A DNA stretch of 64,000 bases from assembly GCA_900546625.1 (NCBI GenBank), contig URDU01000007.1, positions 48,282-112,281 on the forward strand, written 5' to 3'. The position numbers were made by a program, and so were the translations under genes. This DNA comes from an uncultured Lachnobacterium sp. (GTDB taxonomy: Bacteria; Bacillota; Clostridia; Lachnospirales; Lachnospiraceae). This document shows positions 38,236 to 47,022 of the stretch, one piece after another. Every line of letters starts with the position of its first letter. Positions within the stretch are counted from its first letter, which is position 1. Below the pieces are notes generated by a model, which was not told the DNA's origin, did not search any database, and worked only from the letters and a program-made list of their open reading frames with translations.

Positions 38236-38535
38236 CTACAGTCCTGCGAATATCTCGATATCTTTGCTGTCTGCTGTAAGCTGTACGATAGCCTTCTTTG
38301 TCTTAGCAGTCTTTCCTGTTACCATTCCGCGACGCTTGTTCTTGCCATCGCAGTTCATTGTGTTAACCTTGGCAACCTTTGTTCCCTCGAACATTCTCTC
38401 TACTGCTTCTTTGATCATAGTCTTGTTTGCATCCGGATGAACAAGGAATGTGTATTTCTTCTCAGCCATTGCATTCATACTCTTCTCAGTTACTACTGGT
38501 TTGAGGATTACATCATAGTACTGTACGTTTGCCAT
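38236..38535 (-). CDS. rplW: 50S ribosomal protein L23
   Basis: 99 residues. Docking site for trigger factor and SRP at the tunnel exit. Contains [24 protein letters not shown], trimmed here to its key part TEKSMN...YTFLV, and [14 protein letters not shown]. Its ATG overlaps the rplD stop by one base. Confidence 0.97.
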   Translation of the reverse strand: MANVQYYDVILKPVVTEKSMNAMAEKKYTFLVHPDANKTMIKEAVERMFEGTKVAKVNTMNCDGKNKRRGMVTGKTAKTKKAIVQLTADSKDIEIFAGL

Positions 38536-39155
38536 TATGCATATACCTCCTCGATTGTTGCTACAGCAGCCTTTGTAACTACTACTGTGTCATATTTTAA
38601 TACATCGAATACGTTAAGCTCGTTTGTCTGAGTTGTCTTAACTGTTGGGATGTTTGCTGCAGAAGCGATAACCTTCTCGTCCATATCGTTTAATATAACG
38701 AGTGCCTTCTCAACATTGAGGTTCTTTAATACTTCTACGAATTTCTTTGTCTTAATCTCATCAAGCTTAAGCTCATCTACTACAACGAACTTGTTCTCAA
38801 CAACTCTTGATGTAAGTGCAGACTTAAGAGCTGCTCTCTTCTCTTTCTTGTTGAGCTTGAATGAGTAATCTCTAGGAGTAGGAGCGAATACAACTCCACC
38901 GCCTGTCCACTGTGGAGATCTTGTAGAACCCTGACGTGCATGTCCTGTTCCCTTCTGTCTCCATGGTTTTCTTCCGCCACCGCGAACTTCAGAACGTGTC
39001 TTAGCTTTCTGAGTTCCCTGACGTTTATTTGCAAGCTGCTGAAGAACAGCCATATGAACTAAATGCTCATTAATTTCTACGCCGAAAATGGAATCATTTA
39101 ACTCGATCTTGTCGACTTCTTTGCCTTCGATGTTATATACAGCTACGTTAGCCAT
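38535..39155 (-). CDS. rplD: 50S ribosomal protein L4
   Basis: 206 residues. Tunnel-wall protein; in E. coli it also represses the S10 operon by acting on its leader. The extended loop [19 protein letters not shown] and the globular part with [15 protein letters not shown] are standard. A structured leader is present upstream of rpsJ here, so similar control is possible. Confidence 0.98.
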   Translation of the reverse strand: MANVAVYNIEGKEVDKIELNDSIFGVEINEHLVHMAVLQQLANKRQGTQKAKTRSEVRGGGRKPWRQKGTGHARQGSTRSPQWTGGGVVFAPTPRDYSFKLNKKEKRAALKSALTSRVVENKFVVVDELKLDEIKTKKFVEVLKNLNVEKALVILNDMDEKVIASAANIPTVKTTQTNELNVFDVLKYDTVVVTKAAVATIEEVYA

Positions 39156-39183
39156 CGTAAAGTTCCTCCTTTCTTACTTTGCA

Positions 39184-39867
39184 CTATTTACCAGATTTTG
39201 TAGTCTCTTTTACTGTAATGAGAGCTTTCTTAGCTCCTGGAACTGCGCCCTTGATTAACAGTAAGTTCTTGTCTGCGTCAACTCTTACAACCTCAAGATT
39301 CTGAGTTGTAACCTTTACGCTACCCATGTGTCCAGGCATTCCTTTTCCCTTGAATACCTTACTTGGTGAAGAACAAGCACCGTTAGAACCCTGATGACGA
39401 TGGAATTTAGAACCATGAGCCATTGGTCCTCTGTGCTGACCTAATCTCTTGATAGCACCCTGGAAACCTTTACCTTTTGAAATAGCAGTTACATCAACCT
39501 TGTCACCCTCTGCGAAGATGTCAGCCTTGATCTCATCTGCTAAATTGTACTCATCTGCGTTTTCGAATTTGAACTCGCGAACGAATCTCTTTCCTGAAAC
39601 ACCTGCTTTTTTGAAGTGTCCCATCTGAGCCTTGTTAACACCATGTCTGTGTGCTACGCTCTTTTTACCGTTGGCATCCTTCTCAACGACTTTCTCTTTC
39701 TTGTCGCCGAAACCAACCTGAACTGCGCTGTAACCGTCATTCTCAACAGTTTTGATCTGTGTTACAACACATGGACCAGCCTCTAATACAGTTACAGGTA
39801 CTAATACTCCATCTGCATTGAAGATCTGTGTCATACCGATTTTTGTTGCTAAAATCGCTTTCTTCAT
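39184..39867 (-). CDS. rplC: 50S ribosomal protein L3
   Basis: 227 residues. Assembly initiator reaching the peptidyl transferase centre. Signature [20 protein letters not shown] with the GxxxHRxxGS loop, and [11 protein letters not shown]. It is separated from rpsJ by 178 nt, longer than in most S10 operons. Confidence 0.98.
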   Translation of the reverse strand: MKKAILATKIGMTQIFNADGVLVPVTVLEAGPCVVTQIKTVENDGYSAVQVGFGDKKEKVVEKDANGKKSVAHRHGVNKAQMGHFKKAGVSGKRFVREFKFENADEYNLADEIKADIFAEGDKVDVTAISKGKGFQGAIKRLGQHRGPMAHGSKFHRHQGSNGACSSPSKVFKGKGMPGHMGSVKVTTQNLEVVRVDADKNLLLIKGAVPGAKKALITVKETTKSGK

Positions 39868-40045
39868 TTCTTTACCTCCTGTTTTCTACAGCGGAACGCC
39901 TCTTGCCTGTCAACCCAGCCCGCGAAGAATTAGCCGGAACAAGTAGCGGAACCGTTCATCCTAGAGCAGCCTATTAGATCGTTATGCTTTCGCACTGTAT
40001 CTTCTATATAAACCATTCGGGGATATACTAATTAATTGTTGAAGC
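39868..40045 (-). other. rpsJ-rplC spacer
   Basis: 178 nt without an ORF. On the transcribed strand GTTCCGCT occurs twice (near 39952 and 39895) and the segment between is GC-rich and could fold, but I cannot draw a convincing single structure. A possible site of attenuation or RNA processing. Confidence 0.3.
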
Positions 40046-40363
40046 TTATTTCTGCTTCATTTTGATATCAATGTAAACACCAGCTGGCATTTCAATCCTT
40101 GATAAAGACTCTGTTGTCTTCTGTGTTGGATTGATGATATCGATAAGTCTCTTATGAGTTCTCTGCTCGAACTGTTCACGAGAATCCTTATACTTGTGAG
40201 TAGCTCTAAGAATTGTAACTACTTCCTTCTTTGTTGGAAGAGGTACCGGTCCGCTCACCTGTGATCCATTCTTCTTTACAGTCTCGATGATTTTCTTTGC
40301 GCTTGAATCTACTAACTCGTGATCATACGCCTTGAGAGTAATTCTCATTACTTGACTTGCCAT
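40046..40363 (-). CDS. rpsJ: 30S ribosomal protein S10 (NusE)
   Basis: 105 residues. Small-subunit head protein and NusB partner in antitermination. Core [20 protein letters not shown] and [20 protein letters not shown] are typical. First gene of the cluster, with AGGAGG upstream and a long leader. Confidence 0.98.
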   Translation of the reverse strand: MASQVMRITLKAYDHELVDSSAKKIIETVKKNGSQVSGPVPLPTKKEVVTILRATHKYKDSREQFEQRTHKRLIDIINPTQKTTESLSRIEMPAGVYIDIKMKQK

Positions 40364-40401
40364 AAAAAAAGTCGCCTCCTTTTCGCACTTTTAACTTCAG
40401 T

Positions 40402-40505
40402 ACGACAAGCGGTGACTGTACACATCTCCGTGTGTGTCCCGTGGACTTTCACACGTTGTTTCTACATATTGTAGACCATATCTGTTCTGTACAGTGACTT
40501 GCCGT
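40402..40505 (-). promoter_or_regulatory. Structured 5' leader of the S10 operon
   Basis: On the transcribed strand an outer helix pairs ACGGCAAG (40505-40498) with CTTGTCGT (40409-40402, one G-U) and continues as ACTGTACA (40495-40488) with TGTACAGT (40422-40415). Inside lie two smaller hairpins, TCTAC/GTAGA and CGTGT/ACACG. The closing helix ends about 20 nt before the rpsJ Shine-Dalgarno. The fold resembles an autoregulatory leader in position only; the ligand (L4 is the classical one) is inferred. Confidence 0.5.
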
Positions 40506-40596
40506 CAGTTTCCTAACTTGACATTCGCTCCGCCGAATTCTCTGTCTCATGGACAGTAACTTCAAACTTCATAGCTATCATGCCACAGCAAGTGAT

Positions 40597-40625
40597 ATTA
40601 TACATGACGTTTACAATAATTGCAA
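40597..40625 (-). promoter_or_regulatory. Promoter of the S10-spc-alpha cluster
   Basis: Minus strand TTGCAA (40625-40620), 17-nt spacer, perfect TATAAT (40602-40597). Start would fall near 40590, giving a leader of about 225 nt before rpsJ. No equally good promoter was seen further down the cluster. Confidence 0.75.
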
Positions 40626-40672
40626 TACCTTTTTCAAAAAAAATTTATTTTTTTATTTCAGATAATATTTCA

Positions 40673-40701
40673 TTGAAAAATTACGCTTTTGCACGTATAT
40701 T
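40673..40701 (+). promoter_or_regulatory. Promoter of the methyltransferase gene
   Basis: TTGAAA (40673-40678), 17-nt spacer, TATATT (40696-40701), 76 nt before the start codon at 40778 and divergent from the S10 promoter. Confidence 0.55.
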
Positions 40702-40777
40702 ATATAGAAGATACTCGATTAATTCAAGCAACGTGTAGTTTATTTTCTGCACGCAGGTAAGAAAGGAATATAAACAT

Positions 40778-41665
40778 ATGTGGTTAGCAGATAGATGGAA
40801 GGATTATGAGGTAATTGACTGCTCATGCGGAGAAAAGCTTGAGCGCTGGGCTAAATATATTTTGCTGCGTCCCGATCCTCAGGTAATATGGGATACTCCA
40901 AAGACTAATAAGAACTGGAAAAAGCTGAACGGTCACTACCATAGAAGTAAGAAGGGTGGCGGTGAGTGGGAGTTTTTCGATCTGCCGCAGGAGTGGGCCA
41001 TCAACTACTCTCTTCCTATTAATAAGGAGCTCACTTTTCACTTAAAGCCATTCAGCTTCAAGCACACCGGTCTGTTCCCTGAGCAGGCTGCCAACTGGGA
41101 CTGGTTTTCAAAGAAAATTTATGATGCTAAAAAAAGCGGTCGTGATGTAAAGGTATTAAATCTCTTTGCATACACAGGCGGTGCCACTCTCGCTGCCGCA
41201 GCTGCCGGTGCCGCTGTCACACATGTGGATGCTTCAAAGGGCATGGTCACATGGGCTAGGGAAAACGCTGTAAGCAGTGGTCTTGGTGACGCACCTATCA
41301 GATGGCTTGTGGATGACTGCGTGAAGTTTGTCGAGCGCGAAATCCGCCGTGGCAATCATTATGATGCCATCATAATGGATCCTCCGTCATACGGCAGAGG
41401 CCCTAAGGGCGAAATATGGAAAATTGAGGAAAGCGTATATCCGCTTGTACAGCTTTGTGCAAAGCTCCTTACCGACAAGCCTCTTTTCTTCCTGATCAAT
41501 TCCTATACAACAGGCCTGCAGCCTGCAGTGCTCACCTATATGATAAGCACCGCTCTTAAAAAGTTTGACGGTAAAGTAACTGCAAGTGAAATCGGTCTCC
41601 CGGTTTCTTCAAACGGCCTTGTGCTGCCTTGTGGTGCAAGCGGACGCTTTGAAGGAAGCTGCTAA
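40778..41665 (+). CDS. Class I SAM-dependent rRNA methyltransferase-like protein
   Basis: 295 residues. The Rossmann core (about 120-290) has the SAM motif VLNLFAYTGGATLAAAAAGA, motif II with Asp in THVDASKGM, and the catalytic DPPSYGRG. This matches the RlmI/RlmK-like (methyltrans_SAM) group that makes 5-methylcytosine or 7-methylguanine in 23S rRNA. It lacks an N-terminal PUA domain; residues 1-115 are instead a short beta-rich region. Its position divergent from the ribosomal cluster fits an rRNA target. The exact base modified cannot be told. Confidence 0.85.
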   Translation: MWLADRWKDYEVIDCSCGEKLERWAKYILLRPDPQVIWDTPKTNKNWKKLNGHYHRSKKGGGEWEFFDLPQEWAINYSLPINKELTFHLKPFSFKHTGLFPEQAANWDWFSKKIYDAKKSGRDVKVLNLFAYTGGATLAAAAAGAAVTHVDASKGMVTWARENAVSSGLGDAPIRWLVDDCVKFVEREIRRGNHYDAIIMDPPSYGRGPKGEIWKIEESVYPLVQLCAKLLTDKPLFFLINSYTTGLQPAVLTYMISTALKKFDGKVTASEIGLPVSSNGLVLPCGASGRFEGSC

Positions 41666-41683
41666 TTAATTCTAAAATAAAAT

Positions 41684-41726
41684 CAGCCGCAGATTTTCAT
41701 CAAAATAATGAAATCCTGCGGCTTTT
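41684..41726. terminator. Shared terminator of the methyltransferase gene and corA
   Basis: Stem CAGCCGCAG-ATTTTCA pairing with TGAAAT-CCTGCGGCTT with a small bulge, followed by TTTT on the plus strand and A-rich (T on minus) on the other side. It lies between two convergent genes. Confidence 0.85.
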
Positions 41727-41744
41727 TAGTGAATGCGATGAATA

Positions 41745-42686
41745 TTACAATATTCTCTTTTTCTTCAATAAAATCAGTATCAGCACACATATGATGACCA
41801 TAACACCTATTATAATCATAAATCCATGTGCTGTTGTCGCAAGCGGTACCCACTTTGAGCTGACATTCATACCATAGATTCCTGATATAACTGTCGGGAT
41901 AGCCATGATAAGCGTGATGATAGTGAGCGACTTCATGACATTGTTAAGCCTGTTGTCAATGACAGTGCTCATAAGCTCTCTGGTACCATTTATGATATCC
42001 CTGTAAATTCCCGTCATCTCAATCGCCTGCTTATTCTCGACAATCACATCTCCGAGAAGCTCCTTGTCCTCCGGATACTGCTCAAGGCGCTTGTATCTGG
42101 TCAGTCTCTCTAACACAACTCCATTGGCACGAAGCGATGTGGCAAAGTATACGAGCGTGGATTCCAGCTCATGAAGCGCGATCAAATCGTCCTCCTCTGT
42201 ATCCTCTCCGACTCTTTCCTCAATCTCTGTACGCATCTTGTCAATGATGCGCAGGTCATTCTGATACAGCACCGATATCCTGTAAAGTATCTGGTATACA
42301 AAGCGCATCTTTTTCTTAGTGGAAAATTCCTTTACGCGGTTATTTAAAAATACCTGCAGCACCGGTGTATCCTCTGTACAGACTGTGACTATCTCATCAT
42401 CTGTGAGTATAATGCCAAGCGGGATTGTGGTATATGATTCCTTGTCATGCCTTGTCTCTATCGAAGGTATATCCACAAGAATCAGTGTATATCCGTCCTG
42501 CAGCTCTATACGGGAGCTCTCCTCCTCATCGAGTGCTGCAAGCACGTCCTCAATATCGACATTCAGCTCATCAGCTACCATCTGTCCCTCTGCTACAGAA
42601 GGATTGACCATCTGTATCCAGGTGCCTCCCTGCAGTGTGTCCAGCTCATGTATTAACTTGTCATCTGTCCTGTAAAACTTGACCAT
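41745..42686 (-). CDS. corA: CorA-family divalent cation transporter
   Basis: 313 residues. A soluble N-terminal domain (to about 245) is followed by two C-terminal membrane helices. The selectivity motif YGMNV is present after the first helix. The protein would form a pentameric Mg2+ (or Co2+/Ni2+) channel in the membrane. The helix ends in a basic KKKRIL tail. It is monocistronic. Confidence 0.93.
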   Translation of the reverse strand: MVKFYRTDDKLIHELDTLQGGTWIQMVNPSVAEGQMVADELNVDIEDVLAALDEEESSRIELQDGYTLILVDIPSIETRHDKESYTTIPLGIILTDDEIVTVCTEDTPVLQVFLNNRVKEFSTKKKMRFVYQILYRISVLYQNDLRIIDKMRTEIEERVGEDTEEDDLIALHELESTLVYFATSLRANGVVLERLTRYKRLEQYPEDKELLGDVIVENKQAIEMTGIYRDIINGTRELMSTVIDNRLNNVMKSLTIITLIMAIPTVISGIYGMNVSSKWVPLATTAHGFMIIIGVMVIICVLILILLKKKRIL

Positions 42687-42771
42687 GGTGCCTCCCCGCG
42701 GCTTTTATGACATACATAATGCCACAAAATATTTTGACACTACTAATGCATTGCCTTTGAAATAAAATATA

Positions 42772-43860
42772 TTATTTCTCAGAATATTTCTGACTCTGAC
42801 TCTTTATAAGCTCTGCATCCTCAAAGTAATTTATCCTCATGGCGCGCTTAACCTCTGCCATTGTCTGTGCTGCTGCCTCTCTTGCTGTCTCGCTGCCCTT
42901 TTTAAGTATCTCGTATACAGCAGGAATATCCTTCTCGTACTCTGCTCTTCTCGCACGGATAGGTGAAAGCTCCTCCTGCATGATATTGTTGAGGAATTTC
43001 TTAATCTTCACATCGCCAAGACCGCCCCTTGTATAGTGATCCTTGAGCTCCTGAAGATTAGCATACTCCGGCAGATACTCCTCAAAATGCTCAGGCTTTG
43101 AAAAAGCATCAAGATATGTGAATACTGTATTGCCCTCCACATGTCCCGGATCTGAAATCTGGATATGTGTCGGATCTGTATACATGCTCATGATTTTCTT
43201 CTTGACATCTGCCTCTGTATCAGCCAGATAGATACAGTTGCCCAATGATTTGCTCATCTTCTGTCCGCCATCTGTGCCCGGAAGCCTGCAGCATGCCTCA
43301 TTCTCAGGTAAAAGCACATCCGGCTCAACAAGCACCTCGTCGTAGATAGAATTGAACTTTCTGACAATCTCTCTGGTCTGCTCTATCATAGGAAGCTGAT
43401 CCTCTCCCACCGGAACGGTTGTAGCCTTAAATGCTGTGATGTCTGCCGCCTGGCTGATTGGATAATTAAAAAAGCCAACTGGTATACTTGCCTCAAAGTT
43501 TCTGAGCTTTATCTCATTCTTTACTGTAGGGTTTCTCTGAAGTCTCGATACTGTAACGAGATTTGAGTAGAAAAATGTAAGCTCTGTGAGCTCCGGTATC
43601 TGTGACTGCACAAACAGTGTAGACTTGGCCGGGTCGAGTCCTGCTGAGAGATAATCAAGTGCTACCTCTATGATATTTTGTCTGATTTTCTCAGGGTTGT
43701 CAAAATTGTCTGTGAGTGCCTGTGCATCGGCAATCATGATAAATATTTTGTCATACTCTCCTGAATTCTGAAGCTCCACTCTTCTGCGAAGCGAGCCCAC
43801 GTAATGGCCTATATGGAGTCTGCCTGTTGGTCTGTCTCCTGTTAAAATAATTTTTTCCAT
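42772..43860 (-). CDS. trpS: Tryptophanyl-tRNA synthetase
   Basis: 362 residues. Class Ic enzyme charging tRNA-Trp. HIGH-like motif [10 protein letters not shown] at 13-22 and KMSKS in [11 protein letters not shown] near 200. It is about 25 residues longer than the B. subtilis enzyme. No T-box antiterminator sequence was found in the 140 nt upstream. Confidence 0.96.
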   Translation of the reverse strand: MEKIILTGDRPTGRLHIGHYVGSLRRRVELQNSGEYDKIFIMIADAQALTDNFDNPEKIRQNIIEVALDYLSAGLDPAKSTLFVQSQIPELTELTFFYSNLVTVSRLQRNPTVKNEIKLRNFEASIPVGFFNYPISQAADITAFKATTVPVGEDQLPMIEQTREIVRKFNSIYDEVLVEPDVLLPENEACCRLPGTDGGQKMSKSLGNCIYLADTEADVKKKIMSMYTDPTHIQISDPGHVEGNTVFTYLDAFSKPEHFEEYLPEYANLQELKDHYTRGGLGDVKIKKFLNNIMQEELSPIRARRAEYEKDIPAVYEILKKGSETAREAAAQTMAEVKRAMRINYFEDAELIKSQSQKYSEK

Positions 43861-44002
43861 CTCTATTATTCCTCTGCTTTAATTCTATTATTACGATTGC
43901 AATGTAGGTTTATTCGCAAAACAATCTGTCTTAGCAATCGCCAGCTTTCTTTATTATAACACACTGACGTGTAAAAGCCTAGGAAAAAGACTCTCATTTT
44001 AA

Positions 44003-44482
44003 TTATTTTATGATATCTGCATACTCTGCCTTTGCCGCCCTGCACAAATCATCCGGTGCCAGCGTAATCTGAAGCCCAAGACGGCCTCCGCTGACCGTGA
44101 TTTTGTCCTGCTCCTTAGCTGCCTCATGGATAAATGTAGGATACTGCTTTTTCATGCCGATTGATGTACAGCCGCCCCTTATATAGCCTGTAACCTTTGT
44201 CAAATCCTTGAGATGCAGCATCTCTATGGACTTCTCACCTGCTGCCTTTGCGGCTTTTTTGAAATCAATTTCGTCATCTATCGGTACTACAAACACATAG
44301 TATCCACCGCTTTTGCCTACTGTCGTGATAGTCTTGTACATGCCTGCGTGGTCAAGCCCCAGCTTGTCTGCTATCTGAGCTGCATCCACAAAGTCATCGC
44401 ACTCGTATGTGCGTGCCTCGTATGGAATCTTCATTGTTTCCAGTATTCTTATTGCGTTTGTCTTTGCTTCTTTTTTTCCCAT
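44003..44482 (-). CDS. ybaK: Cys-tRNA(Pro)/Cys-tRNA(Cys) deacylase (YbaK/EbsC family)
   Basis: 159 residues. Trans-editing enzyme that hydrolyses mischarged Cys-tRNA(Pro). Conserved points: KTNAIRILETMKIPYE at the start, KTITTVG with the active-site Lys, GYIRGGCTSIGMKK, and SGGRLGLQITLAPDDL. Full length, single gene. Confidence 0.95.
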   Translation of the reverse strand: MGKKEAKTNAIRILETMKIPYEARTYECDDFVDAAQIADKLGLDHAGMYKTITTVGKSGGYYVFVVPIDDEIDFKKAAKAAGEKSIEMLHLKDLTKVTGYIRGGCTSIGMKKQYPTFIHEAAKEQDKITVSGGRLGLQITLAPDDLCRAAKAEYADIIK

Positions 44483-44625
44483 TATACTATCTTTCCTCCA
44501 ATAAACTTAAGATATATTCCATATCCAAGCTTCTTATATTTTTTTCAATATTTAGTATAAAGATGTGTTCCTTGTTATTATAATACAACGGAAATTTGAT
44601 ATCGTAAATACCTTATAAAGTATCT

Positions 44626-44666
44626 AAAAAGCCACGACACACTGAAATGTATGTCGCAGCTTTTTT
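44626..44666 (-). terminator. Terminator after ppk
   Basis: AAAAAGC-CGACA / TGTCG-GCTTTTTT hairpin, 80 nt past the ppk stop on the minus strand; arms are interrupted by a 2-nt mismatch. It also has a T-run in the plus direction. Confidence 0.75.
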
Positions 44667-44744
44667 ATTCAACCACTATAGCTATTCACAAACACCTGCA
44701 ATTAGAGAAACTAATATGTCATATCTTTATGCAATTGCCTCATT

Positions 44745-46826
44745 TTACTGATTGTCCGCACTCTTATCGGCATTTTTGTATGCTTCCTCAAAGAACTGCT
44801 CCTGCGAATCTATCGGCGTGCTGTTTATCTTTCTATCCACGTACTCACCATCAGCGCGAAGCTCCTTGCCCTTCTCATCATCTGTCATTATCGTGTCGAA
44901 GATATGGCGGATCTTGTCCTTAGCATGTGCATCGTATACAGGTGTCGCAACCTCCACACGTCTTACGGTATTTCTGGTCATAAAATCTGCTGATGCAATG
45001 TAAATCTTCTCATCATCGCCCACACCAAATCTGTATATACGTGAATGCTCAAGATATCTTCCTACAACACTTATTACAGTGATGTTTTCTGTGGCGCCCT
45101 CAACCTGAGGCTTCACACAACAGATTCCTCTGACAATAAGCTCTACCTTCACGCCTGCCTGTGATGCATCGATAAGCTTGTCTATAAGCACTTTGTCAGT
45201 GAGAGAGTTAATCTTAACTCCGATATATGCAGGTTTTCCTGCATTCTTCTTGGCAATCTGCTCATCAATCATGTCAACAATCCTGTTCTGTAAGCATTTT
45301 GGTGCAACAAGCAGATGCTTTACATCGCCGTCCGAAACAGTCTCGCCTCTCTGAAGTGCCATAAATACCCTTGATGCATCTGCTCCAATCTCCTGATTTG
45401 CAGTAATGAGGGACAAATCTGTGTAAAGACGCGAGGTCTTCTCATTGTAGTTTCCTGTACCAATCTGAGTGATGTACTCAAAGCCATCACCCTTTTTCTT
45501 TGTGATGAGGCAGAGCTTTGAGTGAACCTTGTAATCACCAAGTCCGTAAAGAATCTGACAGCCTGCGTCCTCAAGGCGGTGTGACATCTCTATGTTGTTA
45601 GCCTCGTCAAACCTCGCACGCAGCTCGACAAGCACTATAACCTCCTTGCCGTTTTCTGCGGCCTCTATAAGGGCATCGATAATCTGGCTCTTGTCTGCCA
45701 CTCTGTAAAGTGTCATCTTGATAGAAACCACATCAGGGTCCTCTGCTGCATCGTTAAGCATCTTGATAAACGGCTTCATGCTCTCAAACGGATATGAAAG
45801 AAGCACGTCCTTTTTCTCAACCTGGCCGAGTATACTCTCCTTGAGTGAAAGCTCCGGTGTATCACGCGGAGCACGCTTCTCAAAGAAAAGCTCCTGCTTG
45901 TCGCGCAGATAGTGCTGAAGCTGGAATACAAACGACATATCAAGCGGTGTCTTTACGCTGATAAAATGCTTCTTGCCAATCTCAAGGAAGCTTGAAAGCT
46001 CATCAATCGCCTTGCGGTTGATTTTTCTTGAAAGCTCGACTCTTACAGGGTCAAGGCGCACTCTCTTCTTGATGAGCTCCTCCATCATGTTACGGTAATC
46101 CATATCCTCATCATACATGCTCTGCGCATCGATATCCGCATTACGTGTCACACGCATGATAGATTTCTCACGAATTACATACTTTGGATAGAGCTTGGAT
46201 ACAAAGTGTAAAATAAGCTCCTCTGACAGCATAAATGTGCCCGGTCTTGTTGGTATCTCGATCAGACGCTTGAATACGCTGTTTGAGCACGGCACTATAC
46301 CGGTCTTTTTCTTTCCCTTCTGTGTAGTTAAAAGCACTACCGCATAGAGCTGTTTATTTGCAAGGAATGGGAACGGCTGCTGCTTTCCTATAATCATCGG
46401 AGAGAGGAAAGGTGCAATGTGTGCATCAAAATATGCCTCCAGCAAATCGCCCTCATCCTTTGACAGCTTGTTGAAATTGATTATGCGCACGCCCTTTGGC
46501 TCAAGCTCGCCCATAAGCTGCTCGTAAATCCTTGCTTTTTTCTTCTCAAGCTCGCATACTCTGTCAAGGATTGCCGATACCTGCTCCTCACTCGACATCT
46601 TTGTCTTGTTCTCGAAAATCTTTTCCTTTGAATTCATCTGCATCATGAGTGATCCCACTCTTACCATGAAAAACTCATCCAGATTTGTCTGGTAGATTGA
46701 TGCAAAGGTCAGTCTCTCCGCAAGCGGTACTCTTGGATTGCCCGCCTCATTTAATACTCGCTCATTAAACTGTAACCATGACAGCTCTCTGTTTGTGTAA
46801 ACTTCTTCCAGTTTTTTCATCTGCAT
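44745..46826 (-). CDS. ppk: Polyphosphate kinase 1
   Basis: 693 residues from ATG 46826, which has AGGAG five nt upstream and starts MQMKKLEEVYTNRELSWLQF, the canonical beginning. It polymerises the terminal phosphate of ATP into polyphosphate. The four PPK1 parts are present, with the phospholipase-D-like C-terminal domains holding the two catalytic His (PFESMKPF..., DYKVHSKLCLI, SRIYRFG). The frame stays open upstream to a TTG at 47030 that overlaps the cotransporter gene and has GAGAGG before it; that longer form would add a very basic 68-residue N-terminus. The shorter start is preferred. Confidence 0.93.
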   Translation of the reverse strand: MQMKKLEEVYTNRELSWLQFNERVLNEAGNPRVPLAERLTFASIYQTNLDEFFMVRVGSLMMQMNSKEKIFENKTKMSSEEQVSAILDRVCELEKKKARIYEQLMGELEPKGVRIINFNKLSKDEGDLLEAYFDAHIAPFLSPMIIGKQQPFPFLANKQLYAVVLLTTQKGKKKTGIVPCSNSVFKRLIEIPTRPGTFMLSEELILHFVSKLYPKYVIREKSIMRVTRNADIDAQSMYDEDMDYRNMMEELIKKRVRLDPVRVELSRKINRKAIDELSSFLEIGKKHFISVKTPLDMSFVFQLQHYLRDKQELFFEKRAPRDTPELSLKESILGQVEKKDVLLSYPFESMKPFIKMLNDAAEDPDVVSIKMTLYRVADKSQIIDALIEAAENGKEVIVLVELRARFDEANNIEMSHRLEDAGCQILYGLGDYKVHSKLCLITKKKGDGFEYITQIGTGNYNEKTSRLYTDLSLITANQEIGADASRVFMALQRGETVSDGDVKHLLVAPKCLQNRIVDMIDEQIAKKNAGKPAYIGVKINSLTDKVLIDKLIDASQAGVKVELIVRGICCVKPQVEGATENITVISVVGRYLEHSRIYRFGVGDDEKIYIASADFMTRNTVRRVEVATPVYDAHAKDKIRHIFDTIMTDDEKGKELRADGEYVDRKINSTPIDSQEQFFEEAYKNADKSADNQ

Positions 46827-47022
46827 ATATGCTCCTATTCTATATGATATATTTTCATTCGCGTTCGCGTCCTTTGGGTTCATTTTATTTTGTGCCCGCT
46901 GTATTTCAAGCTGTCTCGCACGCTCTATCAGCTTGTCCTCCCGGCGCCGCCTTCTGTCTGCCAGATTAAGCTTATTTTCCACACCGACAAGCAGCCCGGC
47001 AAGTGCCTTCAAAACTCTTTCC

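Noticed and set aside
43861..44002. T-box riboswitch upstream of trpS
   Set aside because: No AGGGTGGNACCGCG-type T-box core and too little space for the specifier and antiterminator stems.
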